From the NCBI GenBank assembly GCA_024224815.1, contig JAAENC010000550.1, positions 1 through 41,736 of the forward strand: a stretch of DNA of 41,736 bases, written 5' to 3'. Of the stretch, positions 24,109 through 31,708 are shown in pieces. Numbering within the stretch: the stretch's first letter is position 1; each line of letters starts with the position of its first letter. A program made the translations under genes and the position numbers. The notes below the pieces were generated by a model. The model made no database searches. It saw only the letters and a program-made list of their open reading frames with translations, and was not told the DNA's origin. Source of the stretch: Chloroflexota bacterium (GTDB lineage: Bacteria; Chloroflexota; Anaerolineae; Anaerolineales; Villigracilaceae).

Positions 24109-27100
24109 CTAAAATCCTTCGAGATGACTCATATCTGCTAAGCCATCGGCCAGACTAGCGATTTTCCCGACCAGTGCCAGCCGATTTTCTTTCACCGCTT
24201 CGTCTTCATCCATCACCAGCACATTATCAAAGAAATTGTTGATGGCAGGGATGAGATTTTCGACCACGCTGAGCGCTTCATCCACAGTATTCAGTTCTTG
24301 GTTTTCAGTTTTCAGTATGGCTTCGTAAAGCTCTTTTTCAGCGGATTCGACCAACTTATCACTATTCACTGATAATTGCTCGCTACTTACTTTCGCTGAA
24401 CGCATAATACGCACACAGCGGGAATAAGCAGGCAGGATGGTCTCCCAATCATCTCGCGCAACCCAGGCGGATAGCTGCTCAACAGCTTTGGCGGCACGCG
24501 CGGGATTTTGACTTGCTTGCCCTAAAATAGCATCTACCACATCGTGAGCATATCCTTTTTCCCGAAGAAGAACGCGCAATCTGCCTTCGAAAAATTCCAA
24601 AACTTTGGTTTTTGTCTCGTCGCTGACCTCTACTGGTTGTAGTTTTGCAACATCATCAAGCACTTCGCTAAGATCAAAGTCCAAATCGTGTTCAAGGATC
24701 GGAGATACAACACCGATCGCAGCGCGGCGTAAAGCAAATGGATCTTTTGTCCCTGTTGGGGCTAACCCTGCGGCAAAAAGCCCGACAAGCGAATCGATTC
24801 TATCTGTCAACGCCAAACCCACGCCAATTTCACTTTGTGGGATGGTCTGATATTGCTCACCGATGGCTCTCGCAACAGCTTCTTTTTCGCCAGAGCGGAG
24901 GGCATATTCGCGCCCAATAATGCCCTGTAAAGAGGTCATTTCGGTCACCATTTGTGTGACAAGATCGGCTTTGGCAAGGAAAGTTGCGCGTTGTAAATCT
25001 GCGCGTTCTGCATCACCAATATTAATTTTTGGCGCAAGAACATCGGCCAGTTTTAACATTCGCTCAGATTTATCGAGCATAGAGCCGAGTTTGGTCTGGA
25101 AGGTCAGGCCGCTCAGTTCGGAGCGGAAATCTTCGAGTTTCTTCTTCACATCTTCACGAACGAAGAAGTTGGCATCGGCAAAACGGGCGTTAATAACATG
25201 CTCATTTCCTTCGGTGACCATATCAAGATGTTCGCTGTCGCCATTGCGGACACCGACGAAATATGGCATCAAACTGCCCCCACCCCTAACCCCTCCCCCG
25301 CGAGCGGGAGATGGGGACTCAACTGCAAAATAGCGTTGATGTTTCTGCATCGTTTTGATGAGCACGTCGCGCGGGAGTTCGAGATATTCGGCGGGGAATT
25401 TGCCGAGGAAGGCGGTCGGTTTTTCGACGAGATGGGTGACTTCGAGAAGCAGATCTTCATCGAGCAGCACTTCGCCGCCCGCTGATTCTGCGGCGGCTTT
25501 GATCTGTGCTAAGACCATTTCTTTGCGTTTTTCTTCGTCGAGGACGATGCCCGCTTTTTCAACAATCTCAAAATAAGCATCTGCGGAGGAAATTTCAATT
25601 TCGGGGGAGCCGTAGGGGCGTAATCCGCGGGTGGTGTTATTTGCGCTTATGCCAGCATATTCAAATGGGATTATCGTTTCGCCGAGCATGGCGACAAACC
25701 AGCGGATGGGGCGCGAAAATGCGACGCCTGAATCGTTCCACTTCATCGTTTTTACAAAGCGGATTTCGTTCATTAATTTGGGAAGCGCTTCGAGGAGCAC
25801 ATCGCCTGCGCTTTTGCCATCTTCTTTGACGACTGCGACAACGTATTCGCCGCCATCTATTTCTCGTTTTTCGAGGGAGGCGACATCTACGCCTTTGCCG
25901 CGCGCGAAACCCATCGCGGCTTTGGTGGGATTGCCCTCATCATCGAAAGCACGGGAGGCGGGTGGTCCTTTGACGAGTTCTTCGAGGTCGGGTTGTTTGG
26001 GATCGAGATTTTGTATATAAACGGTAGCACGTCGAGGTGTGGCGTGAATCCGCACGGAGCCGTGTTTGAGACGCAGTTCCTGCATCCACGCGGGAATCCC
26101 TTTGCGAAGCTGACCAAGTATGGATTCCACATCGTTATGAGGAAGTTCTTCAGTTCCGATCTCTAAGAGAAATGTAGAAGGATGAATGCTGAATGATGAA
26201 TTAAGAACTGGAGATTCTGCATTCTTCATTCTTCGTTCTTCATTCATGAGGGGGTACTCAAGGCGTTGACGCTGCTCTAAATAACTCTCGGCGACACGGC
26301 GAGCCAGCCCGCGCATTTTGCGGAAAAAGGCCTGCCGCTCGGTGACGCCGACTGCGCCGCGCGTATCGAGAATATTAAATGTATGCGAGCATTTCAGGAC
26401 GTAATCGTGGGCGGGGAGGACGAGACCGGCATCGAGACAGGCGTTGGCTTCGGCGTCGAAGTTTTCGTACATCTGACGGAGGCGGTTTACATCGGCGATT
26501 TCGAAATAATATTTGCTGTGTTCGTACTCTTCCTGATGGCGGATTTCACCATAATTAACGGCATCGCTCCAGGGTTCATCCCAGATGGCTCCGGCATTAT
26601 TTAGCGCGATTAAGATTCTCTCTAAACCATAAGTGATTTCAACCGAAACGGGGTCGAGGGCTACGCCACCGACCTGCTGAAAATAAGTGAATTGGGTAAT
26701 TTCCTGCCCATCCATCCAGACTTCCCAGCCCAAGCCCCAAGCGGAGATGGCAGGCTGCGCCCAATTATCTTCGACAAAACGGATATCGTGCTCGCGTGGG
26801 TCGATGCCGATGGCTTTGAGCGAGTCGAGGTAAAGCTGCTGCGGATCGCCGGGATCGGGTTTCAGGATAACTTGAAATTGAGTATGCTGCTGGAAGCGAT
26901 TTGGGTTCTCACCATATCGCCCATCATCGGGGCGGACGGAGGGTTCGACGTAGGCGACACTCCACGGTTCCGGCCCAAGTACGCGCAGGAAGGTATTCGG
27001 GTTCATTGTCCCCGCGCCGACTTGAGTGTAATAAGGCTGGGCGATGGTGCAGCCATGCGCTGCCCAGAAGTTTTGGAGTTCGAGGATGATTTTTTGGAGG

Positions 27101-27114
27101 GATTTTTTGGTCAT
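24109..27114 (-). CDS. glyQS: Glycyl-tRNA synthetase, fused alpha-beta (GlyQS)
   Basis: 1001-aa single-chain form of bacterial (alpha-beta)2 glycyl-tRNA synthetase. Residues 1-290 are the alpha catalytic part ([69 protein letters not shown]). From about 320 is the beta part ([18 protein letters not shown], then the HD-like core and tRNA-binding C-terminus [15 protein letters not shown]). Between and within them, stretches read like translated intergenic repeats: the linker [36 protein letters not shown] before [11 protein letters not shown], and [12 protein letters not shown] plus KTENQELNT near the end. They keep the frame. No Shine-Dalgarno precedes the ATG. A TATAAT box lies at 27266-27271. 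Confidence 0.96.
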   Translation of the reverse strand: MTKKSLQKIILELQNFWAAHGCTIAQPYYTQVGAGTMNPNTFLRVLGPEPWSVAYVEPSVRPDDGRYGENPNRFQQHTQFQVILKPDPGDPQQLYLDSLKAIGIDPREHDIRFVEDNWAQPAISAWGLGWEVWMDGQEITQFTYFQQVGGVALDPVSVEITYGLERILIALNNAGAIWDEPWSDAVNYGEIRHQEEYEHSKYYFEIADVNRLRQMYENFDAEANACLDAGLVLPAHDYVLKCSHTFNILDTRGAVGVTERQAFFRKMRGLARRVAESYLEQRQRLEYPLMNEERRMKNAESPVLNSSFSIHPSTFLLEIGTEELPHNDVESILGQLRKGIPAWMQELRLKHGSVRIHATPRRATVYIQNLDPKQPDLEELVKGPPASRAFDDEGNPTKAAMGFARGKGVDVASLEKREIDGGEYVVAVVKEDGKSAGDVLLEALPKLMNEIRFVKTMKWNDSGVAFSRPIRWFVAMLGETIIPFEYAGISANNTTRGLRPYGSPEIEISSADAYFEIVEKAGIVLDEEKRKEMVLAQIKAAAESAGGEVLLDEDLLLEVTHLVEKPTAFLGKFPAEYLELPRDVLIKTMQKHQRYFAVESPSPARGGGVRGGGSLMPYFVGVRNGDSEHLDMVTEGNEHVINARFADANFFVREDVKKKLEDFRSELSGLTFQTKLGSMLDKSERMLKLADVLAPKINIGDAERADLQRATFLAKADLVTQMVTEMTSLQGIIGREYALRSGEKEAVARAIGEQYQTIPQSEIGVGLALTDRIDSLVGLFAAGLAPTGTKDPFALRRAAIGVVSPILEHDLDFDLSEVLDDVAKLQPVEVSDETKTKVLEFFEGRLRVLLREKGYAHDVVDAILGQASQNPARAAKAVEQLSAWVARDDWETILPAYSRCVRIMRSAKVSSEQLSVNSDKLVESAEKELYEAILKTENQELNTVDEALSVVENLIPAINNFFDNVLVMDEDEAVKENRLALVGKIASLADGLADMSHLEGF
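24286..24318. repeat. In-frame CAGTTTTCAGT-type repeat inside glyQS
   Basis: ATTCAGTTCTTGGTTTTCAG plus TTTTCAGT is the reiterated CAGTTTTCAGT motif usually seen between genes. Here it encodes [10 protein letters not shown] in the C-terminal part of the synthetase. Confidence 0.55.
24353..24391. repeat. In-frame ACTGATAA-type repeat inside glyQS
   Basis: Short reiterated units (CTTATCACTATTCACTGATA, then ATTGCTCGCTACTTAC) encode [13 protein letters not shown]. The peptide is absent from what I recall of other GlyS sequences at this point. Confidence 0.5.
25273..25320. repeat. In-frame GC-rich palindrome inside glyQS (family C)
   Basis: CCCCTCCCCCGCGAGCGGGA is the hairpin core, also seen in the spacer between the mtnA-type genes (33534-33613, CTCCCCCGCACGCGGGGGAG). 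Here it encodes [16 protein letters not shown], between FAVESP and [11 protein letters not shown] of the synthetase. Confidence 0.7.
26179..26249. repeat. In-frame GAATGATGAAT-type repeat forming the GlyQ-GlyS linker
   Basis: Reiterated ATTCTTCATTC / GAATGATGAA units make an imperfect hairpin and encode the linker between alpha and beta parts. The GAATGATGAATGCAGAATGA motif occurs in non-coding DNA at 29297-29320 and 30022-30043. Confidence 0.6.
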
Positions 27115-27119
27115 GGGGT

Positions 27120-27256
27120 TAGGTATTAGGTGATTAGGGATTAGGAATCAGGGGTAGGGGCGACCCGTTTGGGTCGCAAGATAATTTCTCTTTTTTAGAT
27201 GGCTTTCTTTTTCAATTTATTTTGTCTTTTAAGGACGTAGGGTCGCCCTTACGATT
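27120..27256. repeat. Repeat-rich leader of glyQS
   Basis: Contains ATTAGG reiterations (27120-27150), a GGGGCGACCCGTTTGGGTCGC hairpin (27157-27177, last base outside the stem) and a GTAGGGTCGCCCTTACGA unit (27237-27254). The GGGGCGACC unit is related to the palindrome inside the RAYT gene at 31939-31966. No T-box motif is present in the leader. Confidence 0.5.
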
Positions 27257-27265
27257 GACGGGGGG

Positions 27266-27271
27266 ATTATA
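27266..27271 (-). promoter_or_regulatory. -10 box of glyQS
   Basis: Minus-strand TATAAT, about 150 nt upstream of the glyQS ATG and directly after the terminator of the TIR-FGE gene. The -35 position (TTCGGA) is weak and overlaps the terminator stem. Confidence 0.45.
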
Positions 27272-27284
27272 CCGTAGAAGAAAA

Positions 27285-27311
27285 AAACTCCGAAGTTTTT
27301 CTTCGGAGTTT
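27285..27311 (-). terminator. Terminator of TIR-FGE gene 1
   Basis: AAACTCCGAAG (27285-27295), loop TTTTT on the plus strand, CTTCGGAGTTT (27301-27311). The minus strand continues into TTTT. The stem overlaps the gene's stop codon by two bases. Confidence 0.88.
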
Positions 27312-28968
27312 AGGGAGTGTCTTTCGCGCAGCGGAAGCCAATCTTATTGTTTTCACGATCTACACCACCGCGTTCTGATGTTGTTACATTGTCCCCTCCA
27401 GTTTCCCAAGAGCCTCCTCGAACAACGCGAGAGTTTCCGCTTGTTGGACCAAGAGGATTATCAGAAGGAGTTTTTTGATAATAGTTTTCCAAGTACCAAT
27501 CTGATACCCACTCCCATACATTTCCCGTCATATCATATATGCCATAAGGACTTTGGCTATATTGCGAATACCCCACTTCTATAATATCGCCCTGACATGA
27601 TGAATAATTTGCATGTTTACAACTATCTTCACTTCCCCAAGGATAAACTCGTCCATCTGTGCCACGTGCTGCCTTTTCCCATTCTGCTTCCGTAGGCAAG
27701 CGGCTTCCACGCCATTCACAATAAGTCTCAGCCATCCCCCAAGTTACATAAACTACAGGTTTCTGCGCTCCTGAAACTCTGCTGTAATAGGTTGTATCTG
27801 TTGGCTCTTGGCATGTACCAGTTTCTACACATGCCTTAAATAAGGCGTTGGTAACTTCATGTCTATCAATATAGTAAGCGTCTAGGTAAACATCGTGCAT
27901 TGGGCGTTCATCTGCGTCGCCATCATCACTGCCCATTATAAATTCACCTGCTGGTACAAGACGCATGGGGATTTCATTGCCAGCAAGGTCAATATCTGAG
28001 ATTTCTTCAAGAAGAGGTGTTGGTGTTGGAGATAGTGTTTTTGTCGGAGGAATAGGAGTAAGCGTAGATGTAGGTTGATGCTTTTCTGTAGGGGACACTA
28101 ATTGTGTGTCTGTCGCTGACGCAATAATGGTTTTAGTTTTTGTTGGTTCAGATGTAGAGCTTGGTATTGGAATGATGTTTGACGCGTAATAGAGCGAATA
28201 TATAATCACGCCAATCAAAAACAACCCAAGAAAAATATATAAATAATATAAACGGACATAATCAAAAACAACAGCTAACCTATAACGAATTCTTGAAAAG
28301 GATATGTCCCATTTATATTTTCGTTCTGCCCGTTTAGCTTGGCGTGCACTACGTTGAACAAGTTTTGAATTATGTTTTCGACGACCCTTTTCCTGATCTT
28401 TATCTATCTTTGCCCTTATTTGTGCTTCCTTCTCCGCCTTTTCTCTTTCGGCTTGCAAGGCTGCAGCTTTCATTAATTTTGATTCTTCTGCCTCATTCAA
28501 AGCTGATTCTGAGTGCTGAATTAGGCGATGAACATCAGGATTAAATGAGTGGTGATTAATCTGTAGAGCATTTCGGCGTGCCAAAGCCTTAAGGTTTTCT
28601 GGCAACTCGGTTGAATGTGGCATATCAATGCCATCAACCAAAACAGGAATGACACGAATGTCACGATCTAATGCCGTGGCAATTTCAATCCGTACAAAAT
28701 CTTCAGGGTTGTCTAAACGCCGTTTTCCCTCTTTATCTTTTATGTTAAGCCATTGTTTGCCGATTAAGGCAATTAGCACATCACAAGACTGTACAGCATC
28801 TTCTAAAACCTTTACAAAATCAAGTCCTCCCTCGATGGCGTCCACATCCATAAATATCGCATCTTCGCCAAAGTGCGCAACAAGACGGTCGTAGATGCGC
28901 CCGGCATAACCGGCGCTATCCGCTCTGCGATATGAGATGAAAATGCGTCCTTTTTGTGGTGTAGTCAA
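27310..28968 (-). CDS. TIR - transmembrane - FGE/SUMF1-fold protein 1
   Basis: 552-aa membrane protein. TIR domain at 1-150 (GRIFISYRRADSAGYAGRIYDRL, IFMDVDAIEGGLDFVKVLEDAVQSCDVLIALIG, and FVRIEIATAL with a possible NADase Glu), a charged helical stalk (about 165-235), one membrane helix (LYYLYIFLGLFLIGVIIYSL, about 245-266), a Ser/Thr/Pro linker and a C-terminal FGE-sulfatase (C-type-lectin-like) domain (MRLVPAGEFIMGSDDGDADE, RLPTEAEWEKAARGTDG, MTGNVWEWVSDW, RVVRGGSW, IGFRCAKD). The FGE catalytic cysteine pair is not seen, so this domain probably binds rather than oxidises. The likely topology puts TIR inside and FGE outside. It starts at TTG with GAGGG 8 nt upstream. A terminator overlaps its stop. 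Confidence 0.88.
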   Translation of the reverse strand: MTTPQKGRIFISYRRADSAGYAGRIYDRLVAHFGEDAIFMDVDAIEGGLDFVKVLEDAVQSCDVLIALIGKQWLNIKDKEGKRRLDNPEDFVRIEIATALDRDIRVIPVLVDGIDMPHSTELPENLKALARRNALQINHHSFNPDVHRLIQHSESALNEAEESKLMKAAALQAEREKAEKEAQIRAKIDKDQEKGRRKHNSKLVQRSARQAKRAERKYKWDISFSRIRYRLAVVFDYVRLYYLYIFLGLFLIGVIIYSLYYASNIIPIPSSTSEPTKTKTIIASATDTQLVSPTEKHQPTSTLTPIPPTKTLSPTPTPLLEEISDIDLAGNEIPMRLVPAGEFIMGSDDGDADERPMHDVYLDAYYIDRHEVTNALFKACVETGTCQEPTDTTYYSRVSGAQKPVVYVTWGMAETYCEWRGSRLPTEAEWEKAARGTDGRVYPWGSEDSCKHANYSSCQGDIIEVGYSQYSQSPYGIYDMTGNVWEWVSDWYLENYYQKTPSDNPLGPTSGNSRVVRGGSWETGGDNVTTSERGGVDRENNKIGFRCAKDTP

Positions 28969-29029
28969 AAGAAAAACCCTCTAGCTATAGTGATTTAGAT
29001 GAAGGAATTATACAGCAAAAGATGATTTT

Positions 29030-29100
29030 GTCCCCTTGTCTGCACGGCGGTGCCCTAAAGGGTGCTTCGCGAAATCGACCGTGCTACATAGCCAAAGCCC
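29030..29100. repeat. Palindromic repeat joined to the TIR remnant
   Basis: CGGTGCCCTAAAGGGTGCTT forms a short hairpin, and AAGCCCGATAAATCGGACT a second. The TIR reading frame runs into this DNA and stops, so the repeat marks the break point of the gene. Confidence 0.45.
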
Positions 29101-29278
29101 GATAAATCGGACTGGTTTGGGTTTTGCGGATTTCACGTTCCCAATCTTGATCGGGGATGAGCTTTTCCTTATCGAGCCAGGCACCCACGCCGTCCGCGAT
29201 GAGGCGGTCGTAGAGGGCGCGGACGGCTTTCGCATCCGCGTGGGTGTGAGAGAGAAAGACTTTTAGAGGGCGACTCAT
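29084..29278 (-). pseudogene. TIR-domain gene remnant A
   Basis: Reads MSRPLKVFLSHTHADAKAVR and continues through the first strands and helices of a TIR domain (GAWLDKEKLIPDQDWEREIRK). After about 52 residues homology stops and 12 residues encoded by a palindromic repeat follow before the stop. The rest of the TIR domain (including the region of the catalytic Glu) and any effector part are missing. The DNA around the start codon is duplicated at 29927-30076 (remnant B). It is unlikely to be functional. Confidence 0.75.
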
Positions 29279-29352
29279 TTTGAAGGCAAAATTTTGAATG
29301 ATGAATGCAGAATGAAAAGATTAAACACGAAGGTCACAAAGGTTCACGAAGG
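29248..29352. repeat. Direct repeat A (TIR 5' end plus flank)
   Basis: GACTTTTAGAGGGCGACTCA, then GATGAATGCAGAATGAAAAG, ATTAAACACGAAGGTC and AGGTTCACGAAG recur with few changes at 29988-30076. Copy B lacks about 18 bp between the start codon and AATGATGAATG. The two copies bracket brnA-brnT. Confidence 0.7.
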
Positions 29353-29358
29353 CTTTGG

Positions 29359-29640
29359 TTATCGTTGTTCAAATGCTTTCATATAAGCACGCAAAAGATC
29401 ATTGATTTTGGTCTGGTAGCCTTTCCCCTGCGATCTGAACCAGAGCAGGACATCACTGTCTACGCGGAGGGTGATTTGTTCTTTTTTCGGAGAGGGCTTT
29501 AATCCATGCCGCACAACAGCCTCCGCAAAGAGTTCGGGGGTGAGTTCGTCGATATCTGAGAAATCAATCTCGTCATCGGTCATTGAATCGAGTTTGTCCC
29601 AATCAGTTTGTGATTTTTTTGAAATATTGTTTTGATTCAT
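29359..29640 (-). CDS. brnA: BrnA antitoxin
   Basis: 93-aa antitoxin of the BrnT/BrnA type II system. The C-terminal half contains the ribbon-helix-helix DNA-binding fold (PSPKKEQITLRVDSDVLLWFRSQGKGYQTKINDLLRAYM), preceded by an acidic toxin-binding N-terminus (MTDDEIDFSDIDELTPELF). Start is set at 29640 (MNQNNIS), inside the end of brnT: the frames overlap by 38 nt, the classic toxin-first arrangement. It probably autoregulates the pair. Confidence 0.88.
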   Translation of the reverse strand: MNQNNISKKSQTDWDKLDSMTDDEIDFSDIDELTPELFAEAVVRHGLKPSPKKEQITLRVDSDVLLWFRSQGKGYQTKINDLLRAYMKAFEQR

Positions 29641-29884
29641 TTTTAGTCGCCTTTCTCGCAGAAATGATGCGAGTATTTCCATTGCGATCTGTGTGTACAA
29701 CAACGATGACGTGGTATTTCAGTAATCCAAGTGTGATAAAACGGGCCTCGCCATAATCATGTCTTGTGTCTTCGATTGTGATAATTACACTATCAAAGAG
29801 TGCAGGAATGTCTACAAAATCAATACCATGTTTACGGATGTTCGCTTGTCGCTTATTTTCATCCCATTCAAAGTTTATAGTCAT
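29603..29884 (-). CDS. brnT: BrnT toxin
   Basis: 93-aa RelE-fold ribonuclease toxin. The family pattern is clear: FEWDENKRQANIRKHGIDFVDIPALFDS, then EDTRHDYGEARFITLGLLKYHVIVVVHTDR and RIISARKATKNESKQYF, the last providing the catalytic Arg region. Expected to cleave RNA and halt translation when BrnA is degraded. It overlaps brnA by 38 nt. The operon sits between two copies of a duplicated TIR 5' end, suggesting mobile or recombinational acquisition. Confidence 0.9.
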   Translation of the reverse strand: MTINFEWDENKRQANIRKHGIDFVDIPALFDSVIITIEDTRHDYGEARFITLGLLKYHVIVVVHTDRNGNTRIISARKATKNESKQYFKKITN

Positions 29885-29926
29885 ATTATATTGTAGTTAC
29901 AGAATGTGGTTATGTCAAATTTTCAC

Positions 29927-30020
29927 AGCGAGACGGTTGCAGAGGGTGCGGATGGCGGTCGCATCTGTGTGGGCGCGCCTTTGAGCGTTAAGAGAGGAAG
30001 ACTTTTAGAGGGCGGCTCAT
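29927..30020 (-). pseudogene. TIR-domain gene remnant B (frameshifted)
   Basis: Starts MSRPLKVFLS like remnant A, then meets TAA. After an insertion of about 18 nt, another frame reads HTDATAIRTLCNRLA, which parallels HADAKAVRALYDRLIA of remnant A. No further TIR sequence is left. It is too short and broken to be functional, but it shows that a second TIR gene of this subfamily once stood here or was duplicated. Confidence 0.65.
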
Positions 30021-30045
30021 AAATGATGAATGCAGAATGAAAAGA

Positions 30046-30125
30046 TTAAACACGAAGGTCTCGAAGGTTCACGAAGAAAAGTTTTTTGTTTTTAACTTTG
30101 TGCTTCTTGGTGTCCTTCGTGTTAA
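30046..30125. repeat. ACACGAAGG hairpin
   Basis: TTAAACACGAAGG (30046-30058) pairs with CCTTCGTGTTAA (30114-30125), one bulged base. Between lie reiterations of TTCACGAAG / CTTCTTGGTG. Similar ACGAAGG motifs occur at 29328-29352. With remnant B this accounts for the gene-free stretch 29885-30208. It also stands just beyond the stop of TIR-FGE gene 2 and may help end its transcript. Confidence 0.6.
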
Positions 30126-30208
30126 AAGTGGTTTTTCCCAGCACTGAATTTATAGAGTAAAAGAATGTCAGATTAAGAGATTTACCTTCTAAACCTGATA
30201 TCCCCAAG

Positions 30209-31609
30209 TTATGGGCTCACATCACGGGCACAGCGAAAGCCGAGATCCAAATTTGAATCTGATGAATCCCAAGTATAGCGATAAGAAGTGCTGATACTAA
30301 CCCCAACATATCCCCATGAACCACCTCGCATTATCCTTCCATTTTCCGAGCTTGGGGCTTCACGCCCGTCATTAGCAGCGTAAGGATATGAACCATGCAG
30401 ACTACTCACCCATTCCCAAACATTCCCAGCCATATCATATAACCCATATGGGCTGATCCCTTTTTCATAACTTCCGACTGCTGTGGTATCCCCAACAGTG
30501 TAATTATAATTCGCATAGGATGGATCAAGCGTATCGCCCCAAGGAAATGGGCTTGCTTCCGTACCACGGGCAGCTTTCTCCCATTCAGCTTCTGTGGGCA
30601 AACGCCCGCCGCTCCATTCGCAATATGCCTGTGCCTGATACCAAGTCACGTTGATTACAGGATAATGATCAAATTCCGGGTTGTCATAATAATCAAGACG
30701 ACTGGTTGAAGCTGATATTTCAGGGGAGTCACATTCTCCGCTATCTACACAGCCTTTATACTGAATATTCGTCACTTCATAAATATCCATATAAAAGGCA
30801 TCAAGATAAATTGTATGGATCGGCTCCTCATCCATAAACCAGTCAAGCCGACACTCCCCGCCGATTTTTTCGCAAATAGCAAATTCATCAAAAGCATCCA
30901 TCCCCATAGTAAATTCACCGGCCGGGATAAGCGCCATTTCATCAGGAACAGTCTGCTCAACTTCAGGCATTGCAGGGGAAGCTGTAGGGGTAGGAACCGC
31001 TGTCGGTTCATCTAAAAGAACAACATCCATTGTCGGATTTGCCATTTGCGTTGGAAGAGAGACTTCATCTTTTGAGAATAATCCCCAAAGCAAGGTCACA
31101 GAAAGAAGCAAGAAAAATACCAGAGCGCCAATCGTTGCCGCAATCATCCCAGGGTTGAGATTTAACGAACTCGCCCTTAATTTTGCCTTGCGAGGCGCTT
31201 TCGGCATCCGGAGCGTTCTCGCACTTGGATCAGGCCTGATCACCCTTTTCAGAGCAGAGTAAAACTTGGCATCCGGATATACTCCCCCACGCACATCAAA
31301 AAACTGCGTAGACTCGACAGATAACCATGGCCCATCTCCCCCCAATAACAAGGGAAAAATCGGCTTCTTTTTCCGTTTGGCTCGTTGCAATTCACTTTGC
31401 ACCCACTCTGACCCAAAGGAATTGGGAGACATAATCACAATAAAGGCACGGCAAGAATCCAATTGCTTTTGAATTTCATTTGGCCATTGGGAACCGTAAT
31501 CCAGCCGATCATCTATCCAAACATCAAAACCATCTTTATATAATGTTTGAGCCAGTCCGTGAGCATAGTCTGATTCTTTATGACTGTAACTGATAAAAAT
31601 ATGATTCAT
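30209..31609 (-). CDS. TIR - transmembrane - FGE/SUMF1-fold protein 2
   Basis: 466-aa protein with the same plan as TIR-FGE protein 1: TIR domain at 1-130 (MNHIFISYSHKESDYAHGLAQTL, FDVWIDDRLDYGSQWPNEIQ, FIVIMSPNSFGSEWVQSELQ with the WxxxE catalytic-type Glu), one membrane helix (MIAATIGALVFFLLLSVTLLWGL, about 155-177), a Pro/Thr linker (EPTAVPTPTASPAMPE) and a C-terminal FGE-sulfatase fold (MALIPAGEFTMGMDAFDEF, INVTWYQAQAYCEWSGGRLP, MAGNVWEWVSS, RIMRGGSW, LGFRCARD). The TIR belongs to a different subfamily from protein 1. Start is at 31609, with GGAG rather far (15 nt) upstream. FGE catalytic cysteines are not apparent. Immune signalling is a hypothesis only. Confidence 0.88.
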   Translation of the reverse strand: MNHIFISYSHKESDYAHGLAQTLYKDGFDVWIDDRLDYGSQWPNEIQKQLDSCRAFIVIMSPNSFGSEWVQSELQRAKRKKKPIFPLLLGGDGPWLSVESTQFFDVRGGVYPDAKFYSALKRVIRPDPSARTLRMPKAPRKAKLRASSLNLNPGMIAATIGALVFFLLLSVTLLWGLFSKDEVSLPTQMANPTMDVVLLDEPTAVPTPTASPAMPEVEQTVPDEMALIPAGEFTMGMDAFDEFAICEKIGGECRLDWFMDEEPIHTIYLDAFYMDIYEVTNIQYKGCVDSGECDSPEISASTSRLDYYDNPEFDHYPVINVTWYQAQAYCEWSGGRLPTEAEWEKAARGTEASPFPWGDTLDPSYANYNYTVGDTTAVGSYEKGISPYGLYDMAGNVWEWVSSLHGSYPYAANDGREAPSSENGRIMRGGSWGYVGVSISTSYRYTWDSSDSNLDLGFRCARDVSP

Positions 31610-31708
31610 GATTTGCTTTATCAATCTCCTATCCAAGATTATACGATAAAACAAGTCGTTTTTATAATATTTTTTCTTAAACCCTTCCCTGAAGATTTCT
31701 ATCGACCT

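Noticed and set aside
27115-27259. T-box riboswitch in the glyQS leader
   Set aside because: The leader is of suitable size for regulation, but no T-box core (GGTGG-ACCGCG-like) or specifier stem is present. It consists of ATTAGG and GGGGCGACC repeats.
29885-29890. TATAAT abutting the brnT start codon as its promoter
   Set aside because: It touches the ATG, so transcription would start inside the gene. A TTGACA is present further upstream but the spacing (22 bp) is wrong.
27310-31609. Diversity-generating retroelement with FGE-fold target proteins
   Set aside because: The C-terminal folds are of the right type, but no reverse transcriptase, template repeat or adenine-biased variable repeat was found.
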